This document shows, in pieces, positions 9,050 through 19,100 of a stretch of DNA of 61,043 nt (its first letter is position 1; every line of letters starts with the position of its first letter). Below the pieces are notes generated by a model, which searched no databases, was not told the DNA's origin, and saw nothing but the letters and a program-made list of their open reading frames with translations. The stretch comes from an uncultured Acidobacteriia bacterium. GTDB taxonomy: Bacteria > Acidobacteriota > Terriglobia > Bryobacterales > Bryobacteraceae. The translations under genes and the position numbers were made by a program. The DNA lies in assembly GCA_903925015.1 (NCBI GenBank), contig CAIYDY010000112.1, positions 1-61,043 on the forward strand, read 5' to 3'.

Positions 9050-9197
9050 CTCCGAATAAAAACTTTAGACTTCTGCGAACAATTTCTTGCTTCATAGTAG
9101 CGCAATGTCCGAGCCGCTCCCACATGCCAGCGACCGTTCGTCTTCCGTCATGAACCTCCCCACGATCAGCGGTATACTCCAAATCAGACCCATCCAT

Positions 9198-11999
9198 ATG
9201 CACCTTCAATCCAACGCGCCCTCCAAACTGCTGCTTGGTGTGCTTCTTGCGGCCGCCGTTCATGCCGAGCAATTACCAACCGGTGTCCGGCAAAACTCAT
9301 CCTTGGCGGGGGTCACAGAATACGGTTTCCCGAACGGCTTGCGGGTTCTCCTCCTACCGGACTCCAGCAGTCCGAAAGTTACGGTCAACGTGGTCTACCT
9401 AGTTGGCTCGCGCCACGAGGGCTATGGGGAAACCGGCATGGCGCACCTTCTGGAGCACATGAACTTCATCCTCACTACGAATGGTCGGAACATAAAGAAG
9501 GAGATTGTGGACCGGGGCTCGCAATGGAATGGCACCACCAGCTACGACCGAACCAACTACTACGAAACATTTGCAGCCAGCGATGACAACCTGAAGTGGG
9601 CGCTCGGCCTGGAAGCCGACCGGATGGTAAACGTCCGCATGGAAAAACAGTTGCTCGATACCGAAATGACGGTCGTCCGCAACGAGTTCGAGAGAGGCGA
9701 GAACAGCTCCACGCGAGTCCTTGAGGAGCGGGTTCTTTCGAGTGCCTATCTTTGGCACAACTACGGCAAGTCTGTGATCGGATCCCGGTCTGATCTGGAA
9801 CACGTGCCCATCGACCGCCTCGCGGCCTTCTACAAGAAGTACTACCAGCCCGACAATGCGGTTGTCGTGATTGCCGGCAAGATTGAACCGCAAAAAACAT
9901 TGGAGATGGTCGCCGACACGATAGGCAAGCTTCCGCGGCCGACCCGCAAGCTCGATGACACCTACACGACGGAACCCACCCAGGACGGCGAACGCACCGT
10001 CGAACTGCGGCGCGTCGGTACAGGCAAGGATTTAATGATCGCTTACCACGCTCCTGCGATGGCACATGCCGATTCCGCGGCGCTCGAAGTGCTCGACGGA
10101 GTTCTCAACGGTACCGGCGGCACTGGGAGGCTGTCCAAGGCACTGGTGGACAACAAACTGGCACTTTCGGCCCGCATTTCGTTCAACCAACTCCATGATC
10201 CCGGCTTTGTACTCGCGTCGGTCTCCCTTTCAGACGACCAGAATCTCGATATTGCCAAGAAAGCCCTTCTGGATACCATCGCCGGAACGGTCAAGGAGCC
10301 ACCCACGAAGGACGAAGTGGAACGCGTCAAGTCCCGCATGATCCGTCAGATGGAGCAGACAATGGCGAACTCCCAGCAGATGGCCATGGGTCTCACCTCG
10401 CAGATCTCACAGGGCGACTGGCGACTATTTTTCCTCAACTACGAACAACTCACCAAGGTCAGCGTCGATGATGTGGTCCGGGTTGCCAGGAATTATTTCA
10501 AGGACTCCAATCGCACGGTTGGTGTTTTCATCCCCACACCGGAGCCCGACCGGACCATAGTGCCCGATTCACCCGATCTGAACGCTGTCCTCAAGGACAT
10601 CAAGACCACCATCCAGGTCTCCGATGGCGAAGACTTCGAGCCTACTCCGGCCAACTTCGAGAAGCACATTACCCGGTCGAAGCTTCCGAACGGTGCACAT
10701 CTCGTGATGCTACCCAAGAAGGTTCGCGGCGGAACCGTTGCAGTCACCGTTGAGCTGCGCGTTGGCGATCCCAAGTCCCTTGCCGACAAGAGTGCTGTGG
10801 CGCAGGTGACAGGGGCCATGTTGATGCGTGGAACCAAGACACGTTCGCGACAGCAAATCCAAGACGAAATGGACAAGTTGAATGCCCGCATTTCCGTTGG
10901 TGGCGGCGGGGGCATCGGTGGGGGCGGTCGGGGGGGGGGCGGTCGGGGCGGCCCAGGCGGCGGATCCCTGTCCACCGCGAGCGCTTCGGTGTCCACGAAA
11001 TCCGAAAACCTCATACCGGCGCTCAACCTCGCCTTGGAAATTCTGCGGGATCCCTCGCTTCCGGAAGAGGATTTCGAGCAGGTCCGCAAACAGCAAATCG
11101 CGGCCATCGAACGTGGCAAGACTGAACCAGGCCTTCTGGCCAGCGAGGCCCTGCAGCGCGCTCTTAGCCCCTATCCCAAGGGCGATGTCCGGTACTTCCG
11201 CACAATTGACGAGCGAATTGAAGAGCTGAACAAGGTCACCCTCGCAGATGTCAAGGCCTTCCACTCGCAATTCTACGGCGCTTCGGCCGCCATTATCGCG
11301 GCCGTCGGACAGTTCGATCCGGCCGAATTCCGCAAGGCAACGGAGGCTCTGCTGGGGACTTGGAGAGCCGCGCGGCCCTTCGGGAAAATCTCGTCAGACT
11401 ATGTGAAGGTGTCCACCATCAATCTCAAGATCGAGACGCCCGACAAGCAGAACGCCCAGTTCAATGCAGGGCTGCGCGTTCAGATGACAGACCATGATCC
11501 GGATTATCCGGCGATGGTGGTTGCCAACTACATCTTCGGCGGCTCCATCACGTCGCGTCTTCCCAACCGCGTGCGCAACATCGAGGGTCTGAGCTACAGT
11601 GTGAGTTCCGGGTTCAGCGTTCCCGTTACGGGTGACGCCGGGATGTTCACCGCATTTGCGATCGCCAATCCAGCCAACACGCCGAAGGCCGAGGCCAGTT
11701 TCCGCGATGAAATCGCAAAAACGCTTGCAAGCGGCTTCACTGCCGAGGAAGTTGCAAATGCCAAGAAGGCCATTCGCGACCAGCGCGCCGTGACCCGGTC
11801 CCAGGATCAGAGTATTCTAGCCATGATCCTGTCCCGGGAGGCCGAAGACCGGACACTCCTTTGGGATTCCGAGATGGATGCCAAGTACGAGGCGCTGACA
11901 CCCGAACAGGTGACGGCCGCTTTCCGACGCCACATCGACCCGGCGTCCATTTCCCTTGTCAAGGCAGGGGATTTCCAAGCTGCGGGCGCTTACAAATAG
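9198..11999 (+). CDS. secreted M16-family zinc metallopeptidase (two M16 domains)
   Basis: This 933-residue protein has a signal peptide of about 23 residues (LLLGVLLAAAVHA). The start at 9198 is preferred because it places the signal at the N-terminus; an ATG at 9087 would add 37 unconserved residues. Domain 1 has the inverted zinc motif HLLEH (83-87) and the third ligand Glu163 in VVRNEFERGE. Domain 2 (from about 490) lacks HxxEH and should be the non-catalytic partner. A glycine-rich insert (GGGG repeats, about residues 570-590) interrupts domain 2 and contains a 10-G DNA run. Likely a periplasmic peptidase. Confidence 0.92.
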   Translation: MHLQSNAPSKLLLGVLLAAAVHAEQLPTGVRQNSSLAGVTEYGFPNGLRVLLLPDSSSPKVTVNVVYLVGSRHEGYGETGMAHLLEHMNFILTTNGRNIKKEIVDRGSQWNGTTSYDRTNYYETFAASDDNLKWALGLEADRMVNVRMEKQLLDTEMTVVRNEFERGENSSTRVLEERVLSSAYLWHNYGKSVIGSRSDLEHVPIDRLAAFYKKYYQPDNAVVVIAGKIEPQKTLEMVADTIGKLPRPTRKLDDTYTTEPTQDGERTVELRRVGTGKDLMIAYHAPAMAHADSAALEVLDGVLNGTGGTGRLSKALVDNKLALSARISFNQLHDPGFVLASVSLSDDQNLDIAKKALLDTIAGTVKEPPTKDEVERVKSRMIRQMEQTMANSQQMAMGLTSQISQGDWRLFFLNYEQLTKVSVDDVVRVARNYFKDSNRTVGVFIPTPEPDRTIVPDSPDLNAVLKDIKTTIQVSDGEDFEPTPANFEKHITRSKLPNGAHLVMLPKKVRGGTVAVTVELRVGDPKSLADKSAVAQVTGAMLMRGTKTRSRQQIQDEMDKLNARISVGGGGGIGGGGRGGGGRGGPGGGSLSTASASVSTKSENLIPALNLALEILRDPSLPEEDFEQVRKQQIAAIERGKTEPGLLASEALQRALSPYPKGDVRYFRTIDERIEELNKVTLADVKAFHSQFYGASAAIIAAVGQFDPAEFRKATEALLGTWRAARPFGKISSDYVKVSTINLKIETPDKQNAQFNAGLRVQMTDHDPDYPAMVVANYIFGGSITSRLPNRVRNIEGLSYSVSSGFSVPVTGDAGMFTAFAIANPANTPKAEASFRDEIAKTLASGFTAEEVANAKKAIRDQRAVTRSQDQSILAMILSREAEDRTLLWDSEMDAKYEALTPEQVTAAFRRHIDPASISLVKAGDFQAAGAYK
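10930..10939 (+). repeat. homopolymeric G tract (10 G) inside the M16 gene
   Basis: Ten consecutive G residues sit within the glycine-rich coding segment of the M16 peptidase. A one-base slip would frameshift the second M16 domain. Direct observation; functional phase variation is inference. Confidence 0.9.
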
Positions 12000-12012
12000 G
12001 ACGGAATCGGCA

Positions 12013-12035
12013 AGGGCGGTCCACCCAACCGCCCT
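12013..12035. terminator. stem-loop between convergent M16 and LysR genes
   Basis: AGGGCGGT at 12013-12020 and ACCGCCCT at 12028-12035 form a perfect 8-bp stem with a 7-base loop. AATCGG at 12005-12010 and CCGATT at 12042-12047 could add an outer stem. It lies between the two stop codons and covers the LysR stop. There is no T-tract, so intrinsic termination is plausible but not certain. Confidence 0.5.
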
Positions 12036-12933
12036 ATCCTACCGATTGCTGGATCATCTCCAGCAAATCCAGTCCTGCCCGGTTCAGCTTTTTCTTTCGC
12101 CGATGGATCACCGCGACCGGTCGGCGCAGTTCCGGTGCGTCCAACGGAATCGACACCAGGCGCCGCGCACTGATCTCCTCCCGCATCGTCCGTTCGGGGA
12201 GGATACTGATCCCGGTCCCCTTGGCAACAGCCTCCTTGATTGACTGGATGTTGTCGAGGCTCATGACAATCTCCACCTCCACGCCGCTCTCCCGGAGGAA
12301 TTTGTCCAACTCCCGGCGTATGATCACCTCGCTGTCGAAAGCGACGAAATCCTGGCCCTGCAGGTCCGATGGCAGGATGATCTCACGGTCGGCGAATGGG
12401 TGCTCCGGGTATGCAGCCACTGTCATCCGCTCTTCGCGCCAAGGGATGATTGCCAACTCCCGGCGGTGTTCCGGGTAGCTGATGAACCCAAGGTCGGCAC
12501 GGTCCTCCAGAACAGCCTCGTAGACCTTTTCCGGACGCAGCAGCTCCGTATGTAGATGCCCGTCGGGATGGAGCCTTTGAAACTTTTCGCGGAGACTGCC
12601 CATCTCAGTTAGCCCGATCGAGTAAATCGAGGCGATGCGAACTGTTCCTTCTGTGGAGTGCTGGATCTCGGCCAACTGGGCCAGAAAGTCATCCTCCATG
12701 CGTACAACGTCCCGGCAGAGGCCCGCGAAGAGCTTTCCCGATGGGGTAAGCCCCACGGGTCGAGTCGAGCGGTCCAGCAGGTCCACTCCCACCCGCCGTT
12801 CGAGTTCGTGAATGCGTTGCGTGGCGGCCGGTTGGCTGAGTTTGTTGAGCTGGGCCGCCTTGCTGAGGCTCTTGGTATGTGCCACATCGCGGAACAGCTT
12901 GCAATCGGGGAAGATCAAATGCCACTCTAGCAC
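12034..12933 (-). CDS. LysR-family transcriptional regulator
   Basis: This 299-residue regulator has an N-terminal winged HTH (about 8-68) with SLSKAAQLNKLSQPAATQRI and LERRVGVDLLDRSTRPVGLT, which is typical LysR. A substrate-binding-like effector domain follows (about 95-295), with GTVRIASIYSIG at its start and a KGTGISILPE motif near 245. The start is GTG at 12933. AAGGA lies very close upstream, so a slightly internal start is possible. The gene stands alone. An inverted repeat at 12948-12970 overlaps its probable promoter and suggests autoregulation. Confidence 0.92.
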   Translation of the reverse strand: MLEWHLIFPDCKLFRDVAHTKSLSKAAQLNKLSQPAATQRIHELERRVGVDLLDRSTRPVGLTPSGKLFAGLCRDVVRMEDDFLAQLAEIQHSTEGTVRIASIYSIGLTEMGSLREKFQRLHPDGHLHTELLRPEKVYEAVLEDRADLGFISYPEHRRELAIIPWREERMTVAAYPEHPFADREIILPSDLQGQDFVAFDSEVIIRRELDKFLRESGVEVEIVMSLDNIQSIKEAVAKGTGISILPERTMREEISARRLVSIPLDAPELRRPVAVIHRRKKKLNRAGLDLLEMIQQSVG

Positions 12934-12947
12934 GTCCTTGAAATCAT

Positions 12948-12970
12948 AAGCAATGCGAATAGTATTGCTT
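12948..12970. promoter_or_regulatory. inverted repeat, candidate LysR operator
   Basis: AAGCAAT at 12948-12954 and ATTGCTT at 12964-12970 are a perfect 7-bp inverted repeat with a 9-base spacer. It lies 15-37 bp upstream of the LysR start. On the minus strand, TATGAT at 12948-12943 could be the -10, so the repeat would cover the promoter spacer. This fits a negatively autoregulated LysR gene. Confidence 0.45.
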
Positions 12971-13014
12971 GGCTGATTTTGTCTCGTGAATATCAGCCGC
13001 CGGGGAGTTAGGTG

Positions 13015-13566
13015 CTATCCCAAACTCTTCCACATCCCCACCACGGGAAGGGCCGCTCCGTTGGGCAGTGGAACGTCGAATCGTCGGGACTCCGTATACC
13101 CTTGCACGCTGTACAGCGGCACACCCGTGAGAGTTGCCACTAGTTCCGCCCGCCGGAATCCCGCCGCCCGCGCAGCGCTCTCGCATGCGCGCAAAATCGC
13201 AGTTCCGACCCCCTTCCGCGCATAGTCGGGATGGACGAAAAAACTCCTTATGCGGGCCGCGTCCACTGTCGGATCAAGGAGGTCGTCGCTCTTCCCGGCT
13301 ACCTTATCGCCGCCGAATGGATTGCTCCTGCGACTCCACGCTCCGCAGCCGAGTATCATTCCACCATCAACTCTGCTATCGGTCGTCTCCGCCAACAGAT
13401 ACGTGCCGTCGTGCAGTAGTTGACTGTCGATGGCGAAAATCACCCCCAACGCACCGGCTCGTTGTTCGGGTGAATAGTCGACGGCCTGCAGTTCGTTAAC
13501 CGAATGCTCGATGATCCGCTCCATGGTAGGGCGGTCGGACGCCAGCGCCTGCCGAATGCGGAACAT
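13015..13566 (-). CDS. GNAT-family N-acetyltransferase
   Basis: This 183-residue acetyltransferase has the acetyl-CoA binding region RIRSFFVHPDYARKGVG followed by TAILRACESAARAAGF. This is motif A of the GNAT fold, with the R/Q-x-x-G-x-G/A loop represented by RKGVGT. The N-terminal part (IRQALASDRPTMERII) matches the usual first strand and helix. The C-terminal segment GVPLYSVQGYTESRRF is the late GNAT strand motif. The substrate is unknown. It lies 9 bp downstream of serS on the same strand and may be co-transcribed with it. Confidence 0.88.
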   Translation of the reverse strand: MFRIRQALASDRPTMERIIEHSVNELQAVDYSPEQRAGALGVIFAIDSQLLHDGTYLLAETTDSRVDGGMILGCGAWSRRSNPFGGDKVAGKSDDLLDPTVDAARIRSFFVHPDYARKGVGTAILRACESAARAAGFRRAELVATLTGVPLYSVQGYTESRRFDVPLPNGAALPVVGMWKSLG

Positions 13567-13575
13567 TTGTAAGCC

Positions 13576-14856
13576 CTACTTCAGCTGCGCTTGCGGCGTA
13601 ATCACTTCCGCATTCAAATACGGGCGCAGCGCATCGGGGATTACCACGGTGCCATCCTTCTGCTGGTAGTTTTCCACGATCGCGACCCATGTTCGACCCA
13701 CCGCCAGACCGCTGCCATTCAGCGTGTGCGCCAGTTCCGTCTTCTTGCCGTTGCGGAATCGGATGTTGGCACGGCGCGCTTGGAATGCCTCGAAATTGGA
13801 GCAGGAAGAAATCTCCTTGAAGCCCTTTTGCGATGGAAGCCATACCTCGATGTCGTACGTCTTCGCCGAGCTGAATCCCATGTCGCCCGTGCAAAGCGCC
13901 ATGGTGCGGAAGGGCAATCCCAGACGGATCAGAATATCCTCGGCGTCCGCAGTGAGGCGGTCGAGTTCCTCGTAGCTCTGTTCGGGACGCGCAAACTTCA
14001 CCAATTCGACCTTCTGGAATTGGTGCTGCCGGATGATGCCTCGTACGTCCCGCCCGTACGACCCAGCTTCGCTACGGAAGCAAGGCGTGTAGGAGCATAA
14101 CTTGATCGGCAGCTTCTCGCCTTCGAGCGTTTCATCCCGGTAGAGGTTGGTCACCGGGACCTCGGCCGTCGGGATCAGGTAGTAGTCCGTATTTTCGAGC
14201 TTGAACAGGTCTTCGGCGAACTTGGGCAGCTGCCCGGTGCCGTAAAGGCTGGCCGAATTCACCATGAATGGAGGCAGAACCTCGGTGTAGCCATGCTCGC
14301 GGGAGTGCGTGTCGAGCATGAAATTGATCAACGCCCGCTCCAGCTTTGCGCCCAAGCCCCAATACACCGCAAAGCGAGCGCCGGTGATCTTGGCGGCGCG
14401 GTCGAAATCGAGGATTCCGAGTTCCGGTCCCAGATCCCAGTGGGCTTTGGGCTCGAAATCCATGGGAGTCGGGGTACCGTGCGTGCGGACTACGACATTG
14501 TCTTCGGCGTCCCGGCCCACTGGTACCGATTCATGCGGGATGTTAGGAATCCCGGCCAGCATTTCGCGGAATTGGGTGTCAACCGCCTCCACAACCGTAT
14601 TCAGCTCGGAAACACGGTCGCCCATCGCACGGGATTTCGCTTGGAGCTCGTCCGTATTGGCACCTTGGCGGCGCAGTAGCCCCACTTCGCGGGAGAGCCC
14701 GTTCTGTTCGGCCCGCAATTGTTCTGCCTCGGTGATTGCCGAGCGGCGGCGCTGGTCCAACTCGCGGAACTCGTCCAAAGGAAGCGTCAGCCCGCGCGTG
14801 GCGAGCCGAGCGGCGACCGCGTCCAGATTGGCGCGGAACGTCCCCAAATCATGCAT
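13576..14856 (-). CDS. serS: seryl-tRNA synthetase
   Basis: This 426-residue class II aminoacyl-tRNA synthetase charges tRNA-Ser. It has an N-terminal antiparallel coiled-coil arm (about 25-105). The catalytic core shows motif 2, [20 protein letters not shown] followed by QFQKVEL, and motif 3, [18 protein letters not shown]. The serine-binding [13 protein letters not shown] segment is present. Length is typical. It follows a 45-aa zinc-ribbon-like gene by 59 bp and precedes the GNAT gene, so the three may form one transcript. Confidence 0.97.
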   Translation of the reverse strand: MHDLGTFRANLDAVAARLATRGLTLPLDEFRELDQRRRSAITEAEQLRAEQNGLSREVGLLRRQGANTDELQAKSRAMGDRVSELNTVVEAVDTQFREMLAGIPNIPHESVPVGRDAEDNVVVRTHGTPTPMDFEPKAHWDLGPELGILDFDRAAKITGARFAVYWGLGAKLERALINFMLDTHSREHGYTEVLPPFMVNSASLYGTGQLPKFAEDLFKLENTDYYLIPTAEVPVTNLYRDETLEGEKLPIKLCSYTPCFRSEAGSYGRDVRGIIRQHQFQKVELVKFARPEQSYEELDRLTADAEDILIRLGLPFRTMALCTGDMGFSSAKTYDIEVWLPSQKGFKEISSCSNFEAFQARRANIRFRNGKKTELAHTLNGSGLAVGRTWVAIVENYQQKDGTVVIPDALRPYLNAEVITPQAQLK

Positions 14857-14915
14857 AACCGCTATGCTAACAGGCTAGGCAAGGCAATCGCTAGCGCCGC
14901 GGTCGGCTTCCGTGT

Positions 14916-15053
14916 TCAGTCGTCATCGTCAACAGCGAACGGCTCCAGATCTTCCGCTTCGAAGATCTGCTTGCAGTCGAGGCATTCCACATAATCCACA
15001 CCGCCTCGTCGGGCGATGATGATGGTCTTCTTGTGTTCACAGGCGACGGACAT
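14916..15053 (-). CDS. 45-aa zinc-ribbon-like small protein
   Basis: This very short gene encodes MSVACEHKKTIIIARRGGV, continues with DYVECLDCKQIFEAEDL and ends in an acidic DDDD tail. A Cys5-x-His7 pair and a Cys24-x2-Cys27 pair could bind one zinc ion. The evidence that it is real is the motif arrangement, a near-consensus sigma-70 promoter 25 bp upstream, and its position immediately before serS. I do not recognise a named family. It is likely a cytoplasmic zinc-binding small protein of unknown role. Confidence 0.65.
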   Translation of the reverse strand: MSVACEHKKTIIIARRGGVDYVECLDCKQIFEAEDLEPFAVDDDD

Positions 15054-15077
15054 ACCAAAAGCTGGGGATACCAAATT

Positions 15078-15105
15078 ATTCTACTGCGCCACGCCCGCTT
15101 GTCAA
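15078..15105 (-). promoter_or_regulatory. near-consensus sigma-70 promoter for the small zinc protein/serS
   Basis: On the minus strand TTGACA (15105-15100) is a perfect -35 and TAGAAT (15083-15078) a one-mismatch -10, with a 16-bp spacer. The transcript should start near 15071, giving an 18-nt leader before the ATG at 15053. This is the best promoter match in the window. Confidence 0.7.
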
Positions 15106-15130
15106 GGGTTGGGCGATAGAATTCCAATAG

Positions 15131-16102
15131 ATGCCCTTTCCGATCCATCGTCCCCGCCGCTTGCGTGCCACCGAGTCCATCCGCAATTTGGTGCGCGAGA
15201 CCCGCCTCGATCCAGCCAATTTCATTCTTCCCCTCTTCATTGTGCCGGGCGAGGGCATCCGCAAGCCGATCGGTTCCATGCCTCCGCAGTGCCAGATCTC
15301 CATCGATACCGCGGTCGAGGAATGCCGCGAGATTCATTCCCTGGGCATCGGCGGCATCATTCTTTTCGGCCTGCCCGAGACCAAGGATGAAATCGCATCC
15401 GGTGCCTATGACGACAACGGCATCGTGCAACGGGCAATTCGGGCCATCAAGCGCGAAACGCCGGATCTGCTGGTGATGACCGACGTCTGCAATTGCGAGT
15501 ACACCAGCCACGGCCACTGCGGGTTGATTGTCGACGGCGACGTCGACAACGACCCCACGCTCGACTGGTTGGCCCGCTCGTCCGTCTCCCATGCCCGTGC
15601 CGGAGCCGACATCGTGGCACCGTCGGACATGATGGACGGGCGCGTGGAGGCCATCCGCACCGCCTTGGACGACGCGGGCTTCAGCAAGACACCGATCCTG
15701 TCCTACGCCGCAAAATACGCGTCCGCCTTCTACGGGCCTTTCCGCGACGCCGCCGACTCTGCCCCCCAGTTCGGAGACCGCCGCAGCTACCAGATGGATC
15801 CCGCCAACGCCCGTGAAGCCATGCGTGAAATCGAACTGGACCTGGACGAGGGTGCGGACATGATCATGGTGAAACCTGCGATGGCCTATCTCGACATCAT
15901 CCGTGAGGCCCGCATGCGGTACGATGTACCGATTTCTGCCTACCAAGTCAGCGGCGAGTACTCCATGATCATGGCGGCGGCGGCAAACGGATGGATCGAC
16001 CATGACCGGGCCATGATGGAAAGCCTCACCTCCATCAAGCGCGCCGGTGCCGATTTCATTCTGACCTACTTCGCGAAACCGGCCGCCAAGCTTCTGGGCT
16101 AG
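15131..16102 (+). CDS. hemB: porphobilinogen synthase (delta-aminolevulinate dehydratase)
   Basis: This 323-residue enzyme condenses two 5-aminolevulinate molecules to porphobilinogen in heme and corrinoid synthesis. Active-site lysines are Lys195 (SYAAKYAS) and Lys248 ([12 protein letters not shown]). The catalytic zinc cysteines are present in [14 protein letters not shown] (Cys120, Cys122, Cys130), so it is the zinc-dependent type. [12 protein letters not shown] is the conserved C-terminal loop. The length is standard. It is divergent from the small zinc protein, with 77 bp between the starts, and converges with the first TonB receptor. Confidence 0.97.
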   Translation: MPFPIHRPRRLRATESIRNLVRETRLDPANFILPLFIVPGEGIRKPIGSMPPQCQISIDTAVEECREIHSLGIGGIILFGLPETKDEIASGAYDDNGIVQRAIRAIKRETPDLLVMTDVCNCEYTSHGHCGLIVDGDVDNDPTLDWLARSSVSHARAGADIVAPSDMMDGRVEAIRTALDDAGFSKTPILSYAAKYASAFYGPFRDAADSAPQFGDRRSYQMDPANAREAMREIELDLDEGADMIMVKPAMAYLDIIREARMRYDVPISAYQVSGEYSMIMAAAANGWIDHDRAMMESLTSIKRAGADFILTYFAKPAAKLLG

Positions 16103-16114
16103 GCGGCCACGTTT

Positions 16115-19100
16115 CTAAAACTCGACTCGCAGCATGATCTGCAGCCGTCGGGCCGCGTCGTTCAGCGGTGCCAGCGCCGGGAATCCAGAAGGCGTCCCCT
16201 GCCTGCCATAGGTCGCGATCCCAAAATTGGCGTCTCCCAGAAGACTCGACGGATTTCCCAAATTCGCGTGGTTCAACACATTGAACGCATCGGCGCGAAG
16301 CGTAACCGTGAACGGTTCCCGAACCAAAAGGCTTTTCGCGACCGACAGGTCCACGTTGTAGAGCCCCGGGCCGCGGAACGCGTTCCGTCCCGAGCTTCCC
16401 GGCGCATTGGCACCTGGTGCCGAGAATCCCCGCGCATCCAGCAGCCGAAGCCCCCCAAGGGCCCCGGCCGGATTCGGCGGCAGGGCCGTTGCCGGGTTCA
16501 GCAAATTCGCTCGCTGGTTGAGGATCGTGCCGCCGGAGTCCGGGATGCCGGGCGACGCAGCATAAACCGTATACGGAATGCCGGTCCGGAACGCCGACAA
16601 CCAAGACAGTTTCCAGCCACCTGCCACCCGCCCGCGTCCCAACTGTGGTTCCCACACGCCCAGAAGGAACAAGTTGTGCCTTTGGTCGAAGCCGGAGTTG
16701 CCTCTGTCCGCCCGACTGTCAAACTGCTTGGCGAAGGTGGCCTTTGGCGCATTTCCCGACCCGTTGTTGATAGAAGTGAAATTCAGATCGAAGAAATCGC
16801 CCGTCAAAGGATCGCTCTGGTTGTCAATCGAGTGGCTCAAGGTGTAGGCAGCCTGCAATTGGGTTGTCCGTACGCGGTACCGGGCCACCATGCTGAATGC
16901 GTAGTAATCCGACAACCCCTGCCCGGACCGCCACGAAATCAACGGCAGATTGTCGTTCGAGTACCCGAATCCGGACGTTGTGGTGAACGGTCTGTTAACG
17001 ATATCCGTGGTCACCAGCCGCCTACCCAGCGAACTGGTGCCGTTCACCTCAACGACCAGATTTCCCTCGGAGTGCTGCACCCCTAGGAACGTCGATTCCG
17101 TATAACCGTTCCTCAGCCGGGGATCCATGAGGGTCATCCCGGGGAAGTCGCTGGACGCTGGACGGAAGCCCTTGATCGCGGCCGCAACAGGTTGGAGATA
17201 GTTCGTCGAGGTTGCGGGAAGGAAGTACGTTGGCAGTACTACCCGGTTGTTGCGGACGTTTTGCCAAAGGTTGTCGAACGGCCTGTCATAGTAGATTCCG
17301 AAACCGCCCCGCAGGACGGTCTGCGCCAAATGCCGGTGCCCGGTTCCAAACGGCTGCCAGGAGAATCCGAACCGTGGTGCGAAGTTCCCGTTGTCGGCAC
17401 CATAGATCTGCTGTTTGCCGCCGGTGCTTGCGTTGATTTTTGCCGATGCCAGCCGTGCGGAGAAATCAGCTCCCGCACCCAAGGCCAGCACTGCGTCCTT
17501 TACAGCCCCCGTGTTGGAGGGCGCGCCAAAGCTCTCATACCGCAGTCCGAAATTCAACGTCAGCCGGGGCGTCATCCGATAGCTGTCCTGTGCAAACAAA
17601 AACCACTGGTTCTGCCGGTAGCTCCGGTTGTAATCGGGCACTACCGGTGTCGCCGACAGCCGGTCGACGGGTGCACGGAAGGTGTCCGGCTCATCCAGTT
17701 CGAATCCCACAGGCCCGTCGAATACATACAGGCCATCCCGTCCCGCTGTCATGTAGCCGCTGTTGGAACGGAAGAGCAATCCCGCACCGGTCGCCAAAAT
17801 GTGCCGGTTCCTGGTCCAGACCATGCCATAGACGGGCTCGACCGACTTGTTGCGGTTGCGGTACGCATAAAACGCCGGACTTCCCGGTAGTTGGGTTCCG
17901 TCCGACGCCGCCAAGGTCGGGATTTCCGGATGGGCACGGTCCCACCAAAGATTGTCGTCGCCCACGCCGAGCTTCAACTCTTGGGTGAGTCTCGGCGTCC
18001 ATGCCCGCTGCCATTTTGCGGCCAAACTGGTCGTATTCTGTTGCAGCCCCGAAATGAAATCCTTGTAGGGCGACCAGACGAAATCCGGCTGGCTGGTGCG
18101 TGACATGGCCAACCGGGCCATGAAGTGGTCCCGCCCGCCCGGAGTCGCGTAGTCCAGCCGCTCCAGCGCCAAAAGGCGGTTTGTTTCCACGGGAGGGGCC
18201 ACCGTGTAGTTCGCGGTTACGCCCTTGGAAGACAGCACGGGTCCCGGAAACTTTTCCAGCAACTGCCTCGATAGTCTGGATGCCGGAAGGTTGAAGGTCG
18301 AAATGAAGATGTCGGAGGGCATCTTCAGTGTTCTGGTCTCCTGCGCGCCTCGGCTAAGCAACTCCTCCAGGGAGCTGGAAACCACCAGCCTATCCCGCAG
18401 TCCCGCCCGCCGCGTGATCGGCCCCCCCGCTTGGTATCCAAGTTGGTTTTGCCTCTGCTTGCGGCGACCCACTCCCCGCAGGTTGTCCGCAAAATCCGCC
18501 GCGTTGAAATAGTCGTTCTGAAGGTATTCCCACGCCGTCGCGTGGTAGCTGGATCCCCCCGCCTTCGTGACGGCATTGGCGATGAATCCGGCGGTTCGGC
18601 CGTATTCCGCTGAATAATTGTTGGTGGAAATCCGGTATTCCTGCACCGCTTCGGGTGTGGCCCTCGCCAGCGGTCCCGTCACCAAGTAGTTGTTGTTTTC
18701 CACCCCGTCCAGCAGATAATTCGATGACGACGGCCTCTGTCCCGCCACGGAGATGCCCAACCCCCTACCCGTGCCACTGTCGGCGGCCACTCCAGGCAAA
18801 CTCACCAGCATCGTGTAGACGTCGCGGCCTTGGAGCGGCAGATCGGCAATTTGCCTTGGGTCCACCACAAACGACGCCGATGTGTCCAGAGTCCCCCGCT
18901 CGCCCTTCTGTGCCTCGAACGTGCCGGACCGGCTGGAATCCACGTCAGGCCCGTAGAACGTCAGGATCGTCTTGGTCCCGGGAAGGAATACGCTCCTGTA
19001 CTGGCCGGACTCCCAAACGTCGTTCAACGGACGCAGCCGGAAGTCCAGCTGCACCCGACCGGCGACCGGCAACTCCAGGCGTTGCAATTCCTGTGGTTGG

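Noticed and set aside
8085-9272. A 395-codon minus-strand frame crossing the GGDEF-EAL and M16 genes
   Set aside because: It overlaps the N-terminal sensor region and the divergent start area out of frame, and has no motif.
14891-16003. A 370-codon minus-strand frame opposite hemB
   Set aside because: hemB has all catalytic residues; the antisense frame is rich in Val/Gly/Asp/His without recognisable structure and runs over the real 45-aa gene and its promoter.
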